A stretch of 64,000 nt of DNA from Annulohypoxylon bovei var. microspora (GCA_022836615.1 MU405311.1:1-64000); one strand, 5' to 3'. Shown: positions 32,855 through 45,446, counted from the stretch's first letter. The notes: generated from the sequence alone by a model not told the origin. Translations and numbers: made by a program.

Positions 32855-34147
32855 TTAGCAAGGCGAGCCTGTCGTTAAGATACTATGGGTGTTGGCAGCA
32901 TAAGTACAGCCATTGTCGACCTGGGCGTCCGAGAAACCAGCGCTCCACATCATCACACCGCCGAACCTGGAATCGCTCTTGACGCCGTTGACGATAGTAG
33001 CGAGCTCGGAGGGTGTTGCATAGTATGTCTCTCCGCTTGGACTGCCGTTAGCAGCCAACGGAGAGGCCGGGACGCCGACGAAGATCTTGGCATCCTTTGA
33101 GGGGCCACTGGCTGTGAAGTTCACCCATCCATCATAATTGAATGGGGCGTTGCCGTTGACAGGAAGAGCACACGGGTAAGTGTAGTTGTTGTTGTTATAG
33201 AATTGCGGCCAGAGGTAATCGAACGTAGCATTGCCGATAATCACACCCATCTGTTATCAAAACATGTTGTGTCAGTAATTTTCTCATTAATTTCTAGAAC
33301 ATACTAGGTGTCGTCTCCGTAAACTCGGAAACAAATATATGTAATTGTCTCACTCACTGCCAAAACATTAGCTACTGTATCATAGAAATCTCGAGATCGT
33401 TCGAAAAGTTAAGCATTAAAAGTTCGACACGACATGTTTTTATACATGCATATGTTTCTCTTTCTAAATCTGAAGAAAGAAAAGGCATTGTAGAAAAAGG
33501 AGTATCGTACCGTTAGGTTCTGGAATAGGACACTGCGGTGCGCCAGTTATGAAATAAGTGCGAGAAGAGTCAGAGGCGAAGTTGGTGCGTAGCGTAGATA
33601 TCATGGCCGGATAAAATTCGCTTCCTCTGTTGACTTCGATATCGAAGTCAAAGCCGTCGATAACGACATCACCAAAAGGTCGCTGTGTACCACTGGAATT
33701 TCCCGAGCCACCGTAGGCCTGCCAAAGGTAATTTCCAATGGATTCAGCCTCCGAGTCCGATGCTAGGGAGTAAGAGGCAGTAGCTCCACCCAGTGATAGG
33801 ATGACCTTGACTCCGGCAGACTGGCAAGTCTTGATGGCTGAGGTCAAGGCATCACAGTTTTGCCCTTCGCCAGAAGTACTAATGAAGCACGACTGCCCAA
33901 CTGTTCCAGAAGGGATGTCGTTTCCGTTACCCCATTGGTACAAGAAGGCCAGGACGATTATGTCAATGCCGGATGTGGAGGTACAATAAGTCGAGAGGTC
34001 GTTGTTCTCAATCGTACCGCCACCATTCTGGCCCCAGTAGACAACCGTCTCGGCACCCGAGGCCTGACGGGCTATAGGAGCATGGGGCAGGGCTGTTGCT
34101 AGCCCAGCCATAAGGCTAAGGCTGTTATATACAGTAGAGAAATGCAT
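32855..34147 (-). CDS. Secreted GH18 chitinase (class III type)
   Basis: Proposed exons on the minus strand, 34147-33511, 33374-33358 (17 nt) and 33250-32855, give 349 residues. A signal peptide (MHFSTVYNSLSLMAGLATAL) is followed by the barrel: ETVVYWGQNGGG (strand 1), GIDIIVLAFLYQWGNG, GVKVILSLGGATASYSLAS and the catalytic DGFDFDIE at 164-171 with Glu171 as proton donor, then YFITGAPQCPIPEP, YLWPQFYNNNNY and the late VMMWSAGFSDAQ. It hydrolyses chitin. The short middle exon is inferred: joining the two large exons directly shifts the frame, whereas a 17-nt exon with a TACAG acceptor and GTGAGT donor restores it and adds VANVLA. Those introns (136 and 107 nt) are longer than most here. No chitin-binding domain or GPI signal. 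Confidence 0.88.
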
Positions 34148-35325
34148 GTTGATGAATTTAAATGAAAGGTAGGTATGTACAGAAACGAGAAACAAACTAG
34201 TTATATACAAGAAACGGATAATCTGTCAAAGATGTCAAATATGTCAAGGAATGTGTCTAAGGAATGTGATCTGAAGCGGTGCTCGTGCCTACTGAAGGAC
34301 AAGAAAAAAACCGAGACAGAGGGGAAGCATCATCATTTATTTATCCTCCCCAAGAGGTGAAAGATACTGTCCTTGAATGCTTAGGTAGGTAGATACACTG
34401 GTATTCAGCCAATAGCTCGGCGATGTCAGGAGACGTTACATGAAGCACGCGGAAATCCAGTGATAGCACTTAGAAAAGATACATAAAGTAAGCCTGTGAT
34501 CAAATTTCCGAGCGTGGCACAGATTGCAGTAGCAGAAGATTCCGAGCTTAGAAAGAGCCGCGTCAAGTCTGGTACACATGCTAAAGAGGAAGTCGGCGTG
34601 ATAGCGGACAAGGAGCTTCATCTCTACCACATCTGACCTCAAGGGGTCCGGAGTGATGGCGTCTTGCATCGGCCGATAATCCCGGGCTTGGCAAGTTCGC
34701 TGCCGATCAGTTGGTGCATGGCAAGAAGAGGTCTCATACTCTCTATCACTACGTTACAGCTTACTGAGTCAATAGGTAGGAAATAGCTTATGATAGTGAG
34801 AATTATGATAGCAATGAAGAAATTAGGGATGACGAGGTAAGATCAGAGCGAATGACCTGCAACGTTGACAGTTGACCCGTCTCACCTGAACCAATAGGGT
34901 AGTATCCCATGTAGAAACAATGCAACCTGCTCTATCTATACTGAATACGCATACAATAGCTAAGGCTGCTAGGTAGGTATATAATGAACTACCTTTTTGG
35001 GTGGTGTATAGTCGTGTGACAAAAGAACAGGATGATTGGCCGAGGTTTGCTCCGAGTTCATAAGCGATTATTATGTGGCACATCTCTTCCCTAGGGATCT
35101 CATCGCCCAATTAGGAAGGCTGAATAACCATTCCACCCTACCACGTCCAATTTGAATGCAGGTACGCATCTAACATAATACTCTATTTTCAGATCCCTGA
35201 ACCTCTAGCCTTTGTAGTACTCGCTCTCTATGACTGCCGCCATATCTGAAAAACCCCTGGCATCGCTGCGTACCTTTTTATCTAAAAGCCGGGCTGTCGA
35301 CCGATGATGAGGTGGGGAGTGATCG
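34148..35325. other. Chitinase promoter region and downstream flank of the membrane-protein gene
   Basis: No gene supported; the minus-strand open frames at 34426-34669 and 34823-35110 have no family features. A TATA box lies at 34201-34207. Confidence 0.5.
34201..34207 (-). promoter_or_regulatory. TATA box of the chitinase gene
   Basis: Reads TATATAA on the minus strand, 54 bp before the chitinase ATG. Inferred core promoter. Confidence 0.45.
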
Positions 35326-35899
35326 TCAGCCACCTCCACATAATCTTTCAAAAAAGCTTCGTCGTCTCCTCCAACCAAAATATGTAATCACAATCGATAT
35401 AATGGCCAGAATTATAGTCACCGCGCCGATCACAATTGCGACGATGTTTTCGTCGCTTAATCCTTTGGACCCTCTTCTATCTAAATTTGGCAACGTCGTT
35501 ACGGCCGCTTTCGTCGTGGGAATAAGCGACCGGGACCTTGTCCGAATCGTCGCTGCATCTTTTATTTCAGCCGGTATGCACCCATCGCTGACGCGTGTAT
35601 GGTCAGATGCTCCTTTATAATTGGTGCCGTGGGAGACTAGGTTTCGTTCAGTCATCAATAAAACCTCAACTTAGGAAAAAGATACTCAGAGAATATTTAC
35701 CTTCGCTCTCATCAGAAAAGTCCCCAGTTCTTATTTTTATTTTCATATTTCTGCAAGGCACCTGTACCGGCTGTGGGGTTGACTGGCTACCGGTAGATCC
35801 GGGGGCGACCGGAGAAGTTATGAAAACCGGCGTGGGATTGCCGAACGATTCGCTCACGAACAGCGACACGCCGAGAAATAGATATAGTATGCTGACCAT
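35326..35899 (-). CDS. Predicted type I single-pass membrane protein of unknown function
   Basis: Two exons on the minus strand, 35899-35701 and 35636-35326 (64-nt intron, GTAAAT donor, CCTAG acceptor), give 169 residues. A signal peptide (MVSILYLFLGVSLFVSESFG) is followed by a Ser/Thr/Pro-rich stretch (PVAPGSTGSQSTPQPVQVP), then a polar region, one strong membrane helix (IVAIVIGAVTIILAIISIVI) and a basic stop-transfer tail (GWRRRRSFFERLC). The predicted topology is outside N-terminus and a short cytosolic tail of about 17 residues. The layout recalls fungal wall-stress or Mid2-type surface proteins but no named domain is visible. An earlier acceptor (CCTAAG) would give a 31-nt intron, too short to be likely. 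Confidence 0.6.
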
Positions 35900-37383
35900 G
35901 GTTTAAACTACGAGAAATTTTGCCGGACATACTTACTTTAAACAAGGAGATTTAAATAAAATGCGAAGTTATATTATTTGATGGTGTTACCATTACACGA
36001 TATCAAGCCTCTTGAGCTATATAGGGTGCCATAGCCCCGGTTCTAGAGACACAGCGCCCTAAAGACGCGTGCGATCATGCGAGTCAATGCTCAGCGGCGT
36101 TAATTAAGACACCCATAGCCAACCAATGGCAAGCTGTGTACCTACCTAGGTATCTACCTACCAGTAGGTATATATTGCACAAATAGTTACCTCGCTGCCT
36201 CGCCCCCGAAGGATTGCTACACCTCAAGTGGCTTCGCCACTTCCCAGGTAATTCGATGCAATCAAGAACTGAAAAAAATAAGCGAGGCCGGTCTCTCGGT
36301 CACTATGAGCACAGGTTAAGATGCATGTGTGAGTTTCCCACCTTGACGCAATTACTTAGCTGATTTTAAGTCAGAATTGTTGGTTTATTATCAATGCATA
36401 AGACACCTGAATCGACGCGTGGGGGCTGAGAGTCTGAGACATCGATCGCGCTTCTGCAAACTGAAGGGAGGTGTGTGGGTGTGGCAAGAAACGTGGCTGT
36501 TTCAGCATATTGGACCACGGAGAATAACGAGACGACAGTACACATCTATGATGCTACTAAGTATTTACCAAACAGATACCTACAAGTGTATCTGTATCTC
36601 TTATTACCAATGGACCCACGTATGATGATTGGCAATTTTGGGTTGGAAATTATATTTGCTTATCTAAAAAGGATTGTTCGTCCTCGTGTCAAATTTTCAT
36701 GGCGGGTTGGGAATGTGAGAGGAAAGCAAGGTAACACCGGAATGCTTTGATACAAAGCTATTTGAATCCCATGTGGACGATCCAGGAGAGATAAACCGTT
36801 TGTCTGGCTCAGCACTCAAAACTTACCGCTAGTTACTACTGACTCAATGAGTCGCTGTTTGACAACATGTCGACTTCATCTTGCTGTCATTTCTGGCTGT
36901 TTTGGTTATATACCTACCTGAATTGTTAATACTGACAGAATCCAACTCCCGAGACCACTTCCAAGACAGCGCAAGGTCCATCCTCGGCCCTTGACATTGT
37001 CTCGGGATTCCAACATACCCCTTGATAGATACTTACTAGGTAAGTACCTAAGGCCGATAAGCTTCAGATACGATGATCTTGCGTTTTCGCTGTACCTTAC
37101 GAGTCTTCTATCCATCACTCATCTCAAGCCGAGACATCAAGATCTAAAAAGAATACAACAGTTAACAGAAACCTATTCAATGCTTACCAGAATGATCGGG
37201 AGATTGTAAGATCGTAAAATTAGGTTCATATACCCTATCCCCTCTGATGACCACGTCGAGTAAAGCCCTAACAATAAACTGAGAGTCAATATCAAATTAG
37301 GTAAAGTCGCAGAGACAAAACTACTGTTATTCTGTTATCCCAATTCTACTATAGAAGTATCATTCCTTTTATGTCATATTTTA
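35900..37383. other. 1.5-kb intergenic region
   Basis: Contains ACCTACCTAGGTATCTACCT-type sequence at about 36138-36160. The plus-strand frames at 36377-36750 show no start context, codon pattern or domain that would support a gene. Confidence 0.5.
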
Positions 37384-38059
37384 TTAATCTGGTATCCAGA
37401 GTCCCTCATTTGGGACAAGGTCACTAGTACCTAGTTGATCTATCTTAGTAACCAAAACCAAGAGTATAAAGTCAGATTCACACTTACAAGTGAACACGTG
37501 TGTGAGAAAGGTTGCCGAAATAAGCTGCCAGCAGTCCATCTCCTGCGGACGAGACGGGCGGTTACAAGTCCCAAGGAAGGTGTTGTTAATGTCCCTCATG
37601 TCATAATTCCCCTCTCCAGTTCCATATAAAGCTAGGTATACATGGTTAGCAACTTATTGAGGCTCAAAATCAGAAAATGGCGAAGCCAGACTTACTAACT
37701 GCGCCGGTGGCCCTATCAAATAGTGGGACAGGATTATCCGTGGAATGCCCTATAGCGTCTTTACGGTTGTACATCTCGAAGCGGCTGATGACCCAATCTC
37801 TTGGCGCTTTTGCGTTACATCCATCGCACGCCCAGCGACCCTTGCTTGCATCGTTGATGCTACTCGCGGATATAGGCACCACGTGGCCCATATCAGAACA
37901 ACTCAGCGGCGCGTGCGTGTGAACTTGTAATTCTGTGGAGCTGAAAGTTACGCCGACGTCAGTGATGTCGTTGGTCTTCCCGATATAAATCGTGAAATCC
38001 GCAAGAGCGGTTGACGCGACCGCGGCGACGACAGCTAGTACGCTTAGACTATAACGCAT
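37384..38059 (-). CDS. Small secreted six-cysteine protein of unknown function
   Basis: Three exons on the minus strand, 38059-37696, 37631-37488 and 37430-37384, give 184 residues. A clean signal peptide (MRYSLSVLAVVAAVASTALA) is followed by DFTIYIGKTNDITDVGV. Six Cys remain after the signal: one in LSCSDMG, two in WACDGCN, and those in LGTCNR, MDCW and the final FTCTSD. The even number suits three disulfides, as in apoplastic effector-like or wall proteins. The second intron is 57 nt, a multiple of three and free of stops, so the unspliced form is also open; it would add an extra Cys (CKC) and make seven, which argues for splicing (GTAAGT donor, CTAG acceptor). No family recognised. Confidence 0.75.
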
Positions 38060-40174
38060 GTCTGCGGTTCAATTTTTTAAAATGTAAAATAAATGAGTCG
38101 AGTTCGGTGCTGATTCTCCCATATGATTGCCCGTAACGTCCCCAATCGGGCGAGAAGTGGCCCAGAGGATTTGCAATACTAACATGGAAAATTCGGTATT
38201 TAACTTAAATATGAGATTGTAAAAGATGTAAATAGTCACCATCGCTGCGCGGATTAGGTGACTTATATAGTAAGAATGGAGACTGAAGCTTGATGTGTCC
38301 CTTGGATTCGATAACATCACATCATGACTGGAGTGCCGGCAACCTTGCAAAAAACCATCGACTATGAGCATACTTAGAGTCAAATTAAGGCTTCACAATA
38401 GCCACATACGTAATAATATGTCCTTAATTGATATTTGTAGTTGTCATAACTAACTCTGAGCTTAGACAAGCTTAGTAGATGAGGAATGTGGTTTTGATAT
38501 ATTTGGGCAAGATCATCTATGGTAATACAACAAGGGCTTTATCACTCTCAGTTACTCAAATAATATCACGGATATCAACAGGTATTTCATCAGAAATACA
38601 ATTAATTTCATTAATTATAGGTAGCTTCATTGCCTCAAGTATTGGAATTAGGACGTCTATGAAAATCTCTGCTTAGGAAGCTTAAAGGAAAGATGATGGA
38701 ATTAATGTACGATAACATTCTTAACGTGATAAGATTAAATCCACCAAACAAGATTATGAAACATGACTTTAATTTCATGTTAGGATGTGGCTAGGTTAAA
38801 TATTCGGCGTGGCATACATAGTAAAGCACGATCCCCAAGGTTCTACTCAGATCTAACCCCAAGACATCTACGAAAACCAAAGGGCAGTAAATTCCGTTCC
38901 ACATGGTATATGTTTCACTTGACTTTTCCCAGGGAATTTATCTATTCAAGTTTGTAAATTTTAGGAAGTAATGCTCCGGATCGCGAGAATTCAAACGGGT
39001 CATAGTAACGTTGCCTACAGGCGTGTTAATACACCTTTCGCCAATCCCTAGATTCTTCAGGTACTGTTTAAAAGGGAACCAATACCTAAATCTAAATATG
39101 TATAGGTGGCCTTTCAACTAAATAACCGACGCTGACCCCGTACACAAGTCTCCTTGCTCAGGTATATCACAGGTAGTATAACCACAGCTATACCAAAAAT
39201 CGGGTTAATTAACTACATTTTAGTTTTATTTTATCTGAGTTTCTTCCTCAATTAGTTCTGCGGAATTACGTAACTAATTTCCATGATTTCGGTGCGTAGA
39301 GCGAGCTCGTCTACACATTATCGGTTTTATCTGTGTCAGGTAAAAGTTTCAAGTATTCGTCAGAACCTGTATTTAAAATATTAAATTAGGAGATACCCAA
39401 TAATATAGGTATATATCAAGGTGTTTCGCTTCGTGCTTGTAAATAAACTCGCTTCTTAAAGTAGGTAGAAAAGGGGCTGCTTAGAATAGCACATATACGC
39501 CCCGTCAACGTATTTTTATATTAACAGATATATCATGTCAGCATCAATCAGTGGCTAAGAAATCCGGGATACTCAATATGGTTAGAAATTACATGTGGTG
39601 CATTGCTTGATATGCAAGGCTGGGTTGCCATATTCAGAATCGCATCTGCGATTATGGCCAAGGGTGTTATTTACTCACTTAAGTAATGGCTTGTCTCCAG
39701 TTTCATTATGGTTGCCATCTAATCCACTTCATACTAACCTACGATATAAAGAGGCGCAGGACTACAATGCCAAATGAAACAACAAGTTCCCCATAATAGG
39801 TATGGTTCGACGACTATTCAGGATCTTCTGTCAATTAATAGGGACGGCATAAGTCTGCCTATAAATTCCTTTATAATCATTGATGTTACCTACCAGCGCT
39901 ATGCTGATATTCTACGAGTAGCCAGCCAATATCCTGTTTCCAGGAGAGCTTTTATTCCACCGGATCTCTGGAAGATCAGGAGGGCTCCCGAGGCATTGAA
40001 AGGTGGATGCGCTGTCCAACACCACCAATATCCATGAGTTTGGCTAGGGACTTATTCCATACAGAAACCACTACGAAGACTCGTGAACAAAGAGTTCAGG
40101 GGAAGATCGCCGCACTTGAAAGCGTGATATTTTCTAATTCTTAACGATCTTAGTTTCTTTTTGGCACGTACAGC
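38060..40174. other. 2.1-kb AT-rich intergenic region
   Basis: Mostly AT-rich. TATATAAG on the minus strand at 38262-38269 is a possible core element of the small secreted protein gene. Frames at 38479-38676 and 39774-40037 are unrecognised and not supported. Confidence 0.5.
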
Positions 40175-41277
40175 ATGTCAGTTAAGAGACACAGGCCATG
40201 CGGAAGTGATGGAATTCTCGGTACTTCACCTATACCCGGTCAAGCAGGGGCATTGATTCTTTTGAGCGAAGTAGTCGAATTATTTGACGAGGAGGCTAAA
40301 GATCTCGTCCACGATGAGGAACACAAGGACAATCTAGCGTGTCCTTTCTGGAAACACAATCCCTCTCGATATTTGCATGTCCAGAACGCATGTACAAATG
40401 GCTTTGGTTTCAAGGATATGGGAAAGCTGACGTAAGTAGTTATATGCTTCCGGGGGCTCTTGTGGATGGCATGTGTTAAAATATTCTTCAGGGAGCATAT
40501 TAGAAGGGTGCATTGCCTGTGGAACGGCTGCGAGAAATGTGGCAAGAGATTCAACCAATACAAACTGGACAAAGTCCCTGAGGAGAAACAGAAGCACATG
40601 ATGAATTGCACGGATCCAAACAAATGGCGGAAAGACCTAGGTCCTGAGTGGATGACTGAAGCGCAGGATGAAGCATATGGACAGCTCAATTTTCAAAAGG
40701 ACAAGGGTCATCCGGATCAATGTTACAAGAAGATTTGCCGTGCATTATGGGGGCATGGCTACCAGAATGAGATCCCAGGGCCTTGTAAGTGCAGGAGCCA
40801 ACGAAATGTATTCGATTGCCACTCAATACACTAACGAAGTTAGATCACCGGCCTGGTTTCCAGCTATCCGTCTTCCGCTGGGGGTTCGTGAAGAAGTTGG
40901 AACGATTACAACTTCAGAACAAAGAAACGTACCAGAATGCCAGGAAGGAGACCGCCACGCCAGCACCCACGTTCGTCCAGAATCATGACCCGATGCTTTC
41001 TCAGCAGGCGTTGCATGACTTGTCGAGCGGGCCCGAGCCTTTCTATAGGTCACAAAATCGAAAAGATTCGGGTGTATGGTCGTATGACCGCAGTTCCGAG
41101 AACCAATTAACTTTCGCCAAACCTACATTGCTGGATCTCCCCTACGATGACGAGGGCGTAGAGGATAGCTCAGCAATGTCTCAGATGACCGGAGCTTGGT
41201 CTCATTTTCTGGTTCCAAATGGAAACTCAAGTCTTGAGCTCGACGAAGATGGCGATGAGAATTTTGCTAGGGTGTGA
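40175..41277 (+). CDS. C2H2-type zinc-finger protein (fungal, long-spaced fingers)
   Basis: Three exons, 40175-40431, 40492-40784 and 40844-41277, give 327 residues. The first zinc-binding region is LACPFWKHNPSRYLHVQNAC, then GFGFKDMGKLTEHIRRVHCL, with the paired Cys unusually far apart and a regular H-x4-H. The second follows directly as CEKCGKRFNQ and ends near KQKHMMNC. This arrangement is common in uncharacterised proteins of filamentous fungi that carry degenerate C2H2 fingers next to other modules. The C-terminal third is acidic and low in order (LPYDDEGVEDSS, ELDEDGDENF). Nuclear action or DNA binding is plausible but not shown. Both introns have GTAAGT donors and CAG/TAG acceptors. 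The start is the first ATG of the open frame. Confidence 0.8.
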
Positions 41278-41920
41278 TAGACAAACTACCTACCTAAGCA
41301 ATTTTTAGATTCCTATCGTAGCAGGGGTGAGCGGTGACTATACACATACTAACCAACACCCCTTTATTATGTATATTCCTGGGGAAACATACATATTTTT
41401 CCCTTTATAAAAATGTGGCAAATTCGGTATACTAGGATAATTCCCATTTCTCAATTTGTTCGAGACCGTACGGAGTCGGGTCTTATGCTTCATGCCATGT
41501 GTGGAGCTCCCTAGGCACTTAGTCATTGACGGTGTCTCTTTAGTTTATTAAGCTAGTTAATGCAGGGGTATCTAGCTACATAGTATCCTGGCCTCGGTCG
41601 GGAGCCCTAGGGTTTGTTTTATTTTCGAGTCTATTCCTGCTTCCCTTGCATATCGTCTCACCGGTGTCCTCAACGGCTTTCATAAGTTCAATTAGATCGT
41701 AAAGGTTGCATAACTAGGGCTTCTCGAAGCCGCCATTACGTCGATCCTTCGAAACCTTCGAGATATTACCCAAACACACATCTCAAGGTACATCTAAGTT
41801 AACAGACCAAAAATGAATGAAAAGGGGTTAAAATCCATCGGAAGGAATCTGCCTTTCTCCTGCTGATTGCGTGAATTCCCTGTCATTCGATGTCAATTTT
41901 GGGAAATGCTAGAGTTATGT
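41278..41920. other. Convergent intergenic region
   Basis: A tail-to-tail gap between the zinc-finger gene and the small secreted protein gene. Nothing recognised. Confidence 0.55.
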
Positions 41921-42521
41921 CTAGGATGAGATACCCAAGGCTAATTCCCATAGACCGGACATTTCAGACGTATCGCATGCTCCTGAGTGCAATACGCTAT
42001 GGGCCGGGACTTTGTTGTCCTGAGCTGGAACTTGCATAATAATTGACTCCGTAACGCCGAGATACTGAGACCGGTGGCCATCGCTGGTAAGATCCGGAGT
42101 ATCGGAAGCGAATATGATACCGGTTTCGCCAGGAGCAACGTAGGCGGTAGTGTTGTCGTTAGGGACAGTTATTAAACCTATCCCCTTAATGAAAATAACC
42201 CATCTATTAGACCAGTTAGTAGTTGTTCAATAACTTATATTTAGGGTGTGCTCACTGATTAAATGGTGCACTGTGTACGCCCTGATCATAATTGGGTGGG
42301 ATAAAAGTGTAAGATAAGTTAGCAACACCGCCGAGATCCGCTGAGTAGATGCTACTCCTGTTTAGAACAGTTTTTGAAGTGAATGCATTATCAAGTTGCC
42401 AACATTGAATGGTGGAATAGCCGTCGACGGCGGCAACCGCGGTTATATTAGGTTTAAGCTGCGCTGTTACCGAGCCAAGTAACAGACTAGAGATTATAGC
42501 GAAATATGTCGAGGTATACAT
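41921..42521 (-). CDS. Small secreted glycoprotein of unknown function
   Basis: Two exons on the minus strand, 42521-42256 and 42203-41921 (donor GTGAGC, branch CTAAC, acceptor AATAG), give 182 residues. A signal peptide MYTSTYFAIISSLLLGSVTA is followed by QLKPNITAVAAVDGYSTIQC. There are several N-glycosylation sequons (NIT, NRS, NLS, NTT). Two Cys remain after the signal (IQCWQLD and SGACDTSEM), enough for one disulfide. The segment YVAPGETGIIFASDTPD followed by VPAHSVLHSGACD recalls small secreted proteins known from many fungi, some with a cupin-like beta fold; no function is known to me. The ATG at 42521 is the first that gives the signal peptide. Confidence 0.75.
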
Positions 42522-45446
42522 TTTGGAGCGGGGTATATTCAAAGGTAGTTGCAGACGTAAGTGTAAGGGATGGTATGAAGAGAGGACATGTCATTAGGAG
42601 TTATGGGATAGGTCCCCCGCGAATATATACGTAGAGCAAGTGGCTTACCATACCTCCCATGTGATAGCTTGATCTATAACGTCATGAAGCGGCCGCAGAT
42701 ATGTACGTTGGAACATTGTCGGTTGTCAAGCTCCGAATCCTATCTGCATAGTGGCAGCACCCGAGGGGACGGGTGTCTCCGTTATTAGGAGAGGGTGTAA
42801 GCAACTCTTCGTTCTTAGTGCGATGTTGGTGTCTCGCTCCAATGTTACCCAACCCGAACCGTTGGTTGATTTGCAGCCTGCTTTCTTTAGTAAAAAATGT
42901 GGTAACATCGGCTAATCGAGTCCGGTATACCTCATTGTCCGAGCGGATATCAAACACCATGACACCATGAGGCTATCGAGGCCCATATTAAAGTTCTATT
43001 CGCTTCGCACCGTAGTGTTGAGCCTCGTACTAATTGTCGATCATCTACCTAGGTTGACCTTTTGGCTGATCGTTTCTAGTGCCATCGATAGATGCTGTTA
43101 ATTTACCATATATTTCAATGTTTGGACTCGGGTAGAAATTCTAGAATTTATCTCGGACAAGCCGGATTTCAAACGAGGAGGACTACGACAAGTCCATTTC
43201 TGAACAATGCCAAGTACTAATGTAAGTACCTAGAGATACTAACACAGGCAAATAAACTAAATCGTATGTACTTGTAAGTCGTCGGTATTTTGTTTCCAGA
43301 ACGAGAAGCGAAATTGTCTTGATATTTCCTTTGGCTGATTCGATGTGCCACATAGTGGTATCGGGCGGGCTATACTGCCTAGTAGAGGACCCTAGAGTAC
43401 CCGAACGTACGATCCCAGCAACTCGGGTACATCCAATGGATCTAACCGGGTCCGTACTGTCGGAAACAGGTAGAGTCCCGATTTTCTATGCCTCGAAACA
43501 TCTGACCATCTAATATTCCCTGTCTCATCCCTGTTTCTTCCCGTTGCCGTTATAACCACGTGTTTGCCCCCATCTAGCTAATTCCATTAAAAAATCCCCT
43601 TTGGTCACATTGATATCTGTGCAAGTTGCCTATTTCGGCGGCGATTCTCGTAGACTATTCTGTATTAGGAAAATGTCGACCTTCATTAGTCAGATTGCAG
43701 TTGTGCTAGCAGTTCCTTCGAGGTATAATAAATAACATATAGTCAGACTCTAAGAACGCATCGGATAAGAAAGAGCCTGCTCGTCATTTTCCGTCATAAA
43801 GGCTGATAGATTCAAGTGACGGTTATGGTCTTATTACTGGAATTCTTTTACCTACCTACCTGAGGTAAGCTGCAAAAGCTTAGTCTAGCTGGCATACAAT
43901 GTCATACATTGCCCCCAAAAGAGGATCTATAATTCTTACAATTTATAGAGTTGTCACATTAAAGGGGACGCATTGTATCCGCCACAGAGAAATGAAAGGT
44001 GTGCGTGGCCTATAGTACCACGATAAACGGAAATACTATGCGTAGAACCCACCAACAAAAATAACGATAAAACTTACCGACATATGGAGTCAACACCATT
44101 CATTAAACAGGAAAGCTCTCGCTGGAAAAGATATGGTAGTATGGGTAACATCGGTTGTTATTTCGAAAACTATCATATGGCAATTCCAATGAGGATTACA
44201 ATAGTATTACGCGTTCTGTGTATTAGTCGGCTTGATAGAAAAGAGGTTGGCATTTAACACAGGTACTACGCATGGGTTGTATGATTTCTCTAGGCCGTAT
44301 TCGGCTTTCAACCCATACCAAAGATCGCCATACTCTGTGCCAAGCTATTTGTCCTCTTCTAGAAAGGGTTTGTCGCAATAGTTTGGTAGATCACAAAGGA
44401 AGTTCAAATTGAAACGTCCACCTGTGCTTTCAATTAATAGGGTCTAATATGCCATGCAATTAGTTAACTGTGATAAGTTCTGTTAAAATTAGTTATCCTC
44501 AATTATGAACACTCAGTCCAATGGTAGGTAATACATAGGTAACATAGAAGCTATGACTTATCAAAATAAATTGTCGTTGTTAAACCCATGTCTAAATAAA
44601 GCCATGGGTCCGGAGAAAAAAAAGGATGAATGAACTCAAGACACGTGGCAACCATAAGATCATACATCCCGAGGTTATTTCTGGCCGAATAAAAACTCGG
44701 CCGAGTCGGAAGACTGGAGGTTTGACATTATATGAAGGGGCTTCCTCGTCATCACCGGCCCGACAGCATGAGCGGCATTGAGATCCGAGGTTTTTAAACA
44801 TTCGATCAATAATATGTTGAATCTCATTAAGGCGGAGGGTGTGACCTAATGTTCATGGTCAAGGGGTAAACTGTCAAGGATGTTGATCCAACTAACTAAA
44901 AATTAGAAAACGGGCGCTACGCTACCTAGGTATGTACTAAACTTATAGCTTCAACCGTTTAGGACTCAACTTCCTTTCGAATACGAGTCTTCATAATGTC
45001 TTTTAATATTTTTGTTTAGTTACGAAGAGAGATAAAACTGCCGTCTTGTCATTGTATCGTATTTGTTAGCTTAACCTTCCATGCTCCACCCAAACCAACT
45101 TATGACCATCCTGGTGTTCTTTCAGCTGAGTGGGACTTATCAATAATTTTGAAATTTCGGGGAACCGGATGATCAGCATATGACCTACATTAGCAATATT
45201 AATAACCAGTAAGAAATTGAGAAAGCTTTACATAATCACGAAGATCCGGGGGTGGACCGTGCGTGCTGTGCCGAAGTAGGGATGATAACTCATAAATGCG
45301 ACATTCACAATTGCATCCAAATTTTATATTATGTAAGGACCCAGGTGAGTCCCCCGCAATTCAGCCCAAATTTCACACTACAGCTACTAGCTCTGCACAC
45401 AAAAAGAAAAAAGAAAGAAAGAAGAGGCAAAAAATTGAACTCGTTG
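42522..45446. other. 2.9-kb intergenic region
   Basis: No supported gene. Short frames at 42682-42960 and 43319-43513 are unrecognised. AT-rich, with an ACCTAGGT word at about 44924-44931. Confidence 0.5.

Noticed and set aside
35326..35658. Start of the membrane protein at 35655 (MTERN)
   Set aside because: The upstream ORF supplies a clear signal peptide and joins in frame by a 64-nt intron, which better fits a protein with a single later membrane helix.
36377..36750. Overlapping 82- and 91-residue frames
   Set aside because: No signal peptide, domain, start context or splice pattern supports a gene.
38479..38676. 65-residue Ile/Ser-rich frame
   Set aside because: Explained by AT-rich composition; no family features.
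40240..40689. 149-residue minus-strand frame
   Set aside because: Antisense to the zinc-finger gene exons and their intron.
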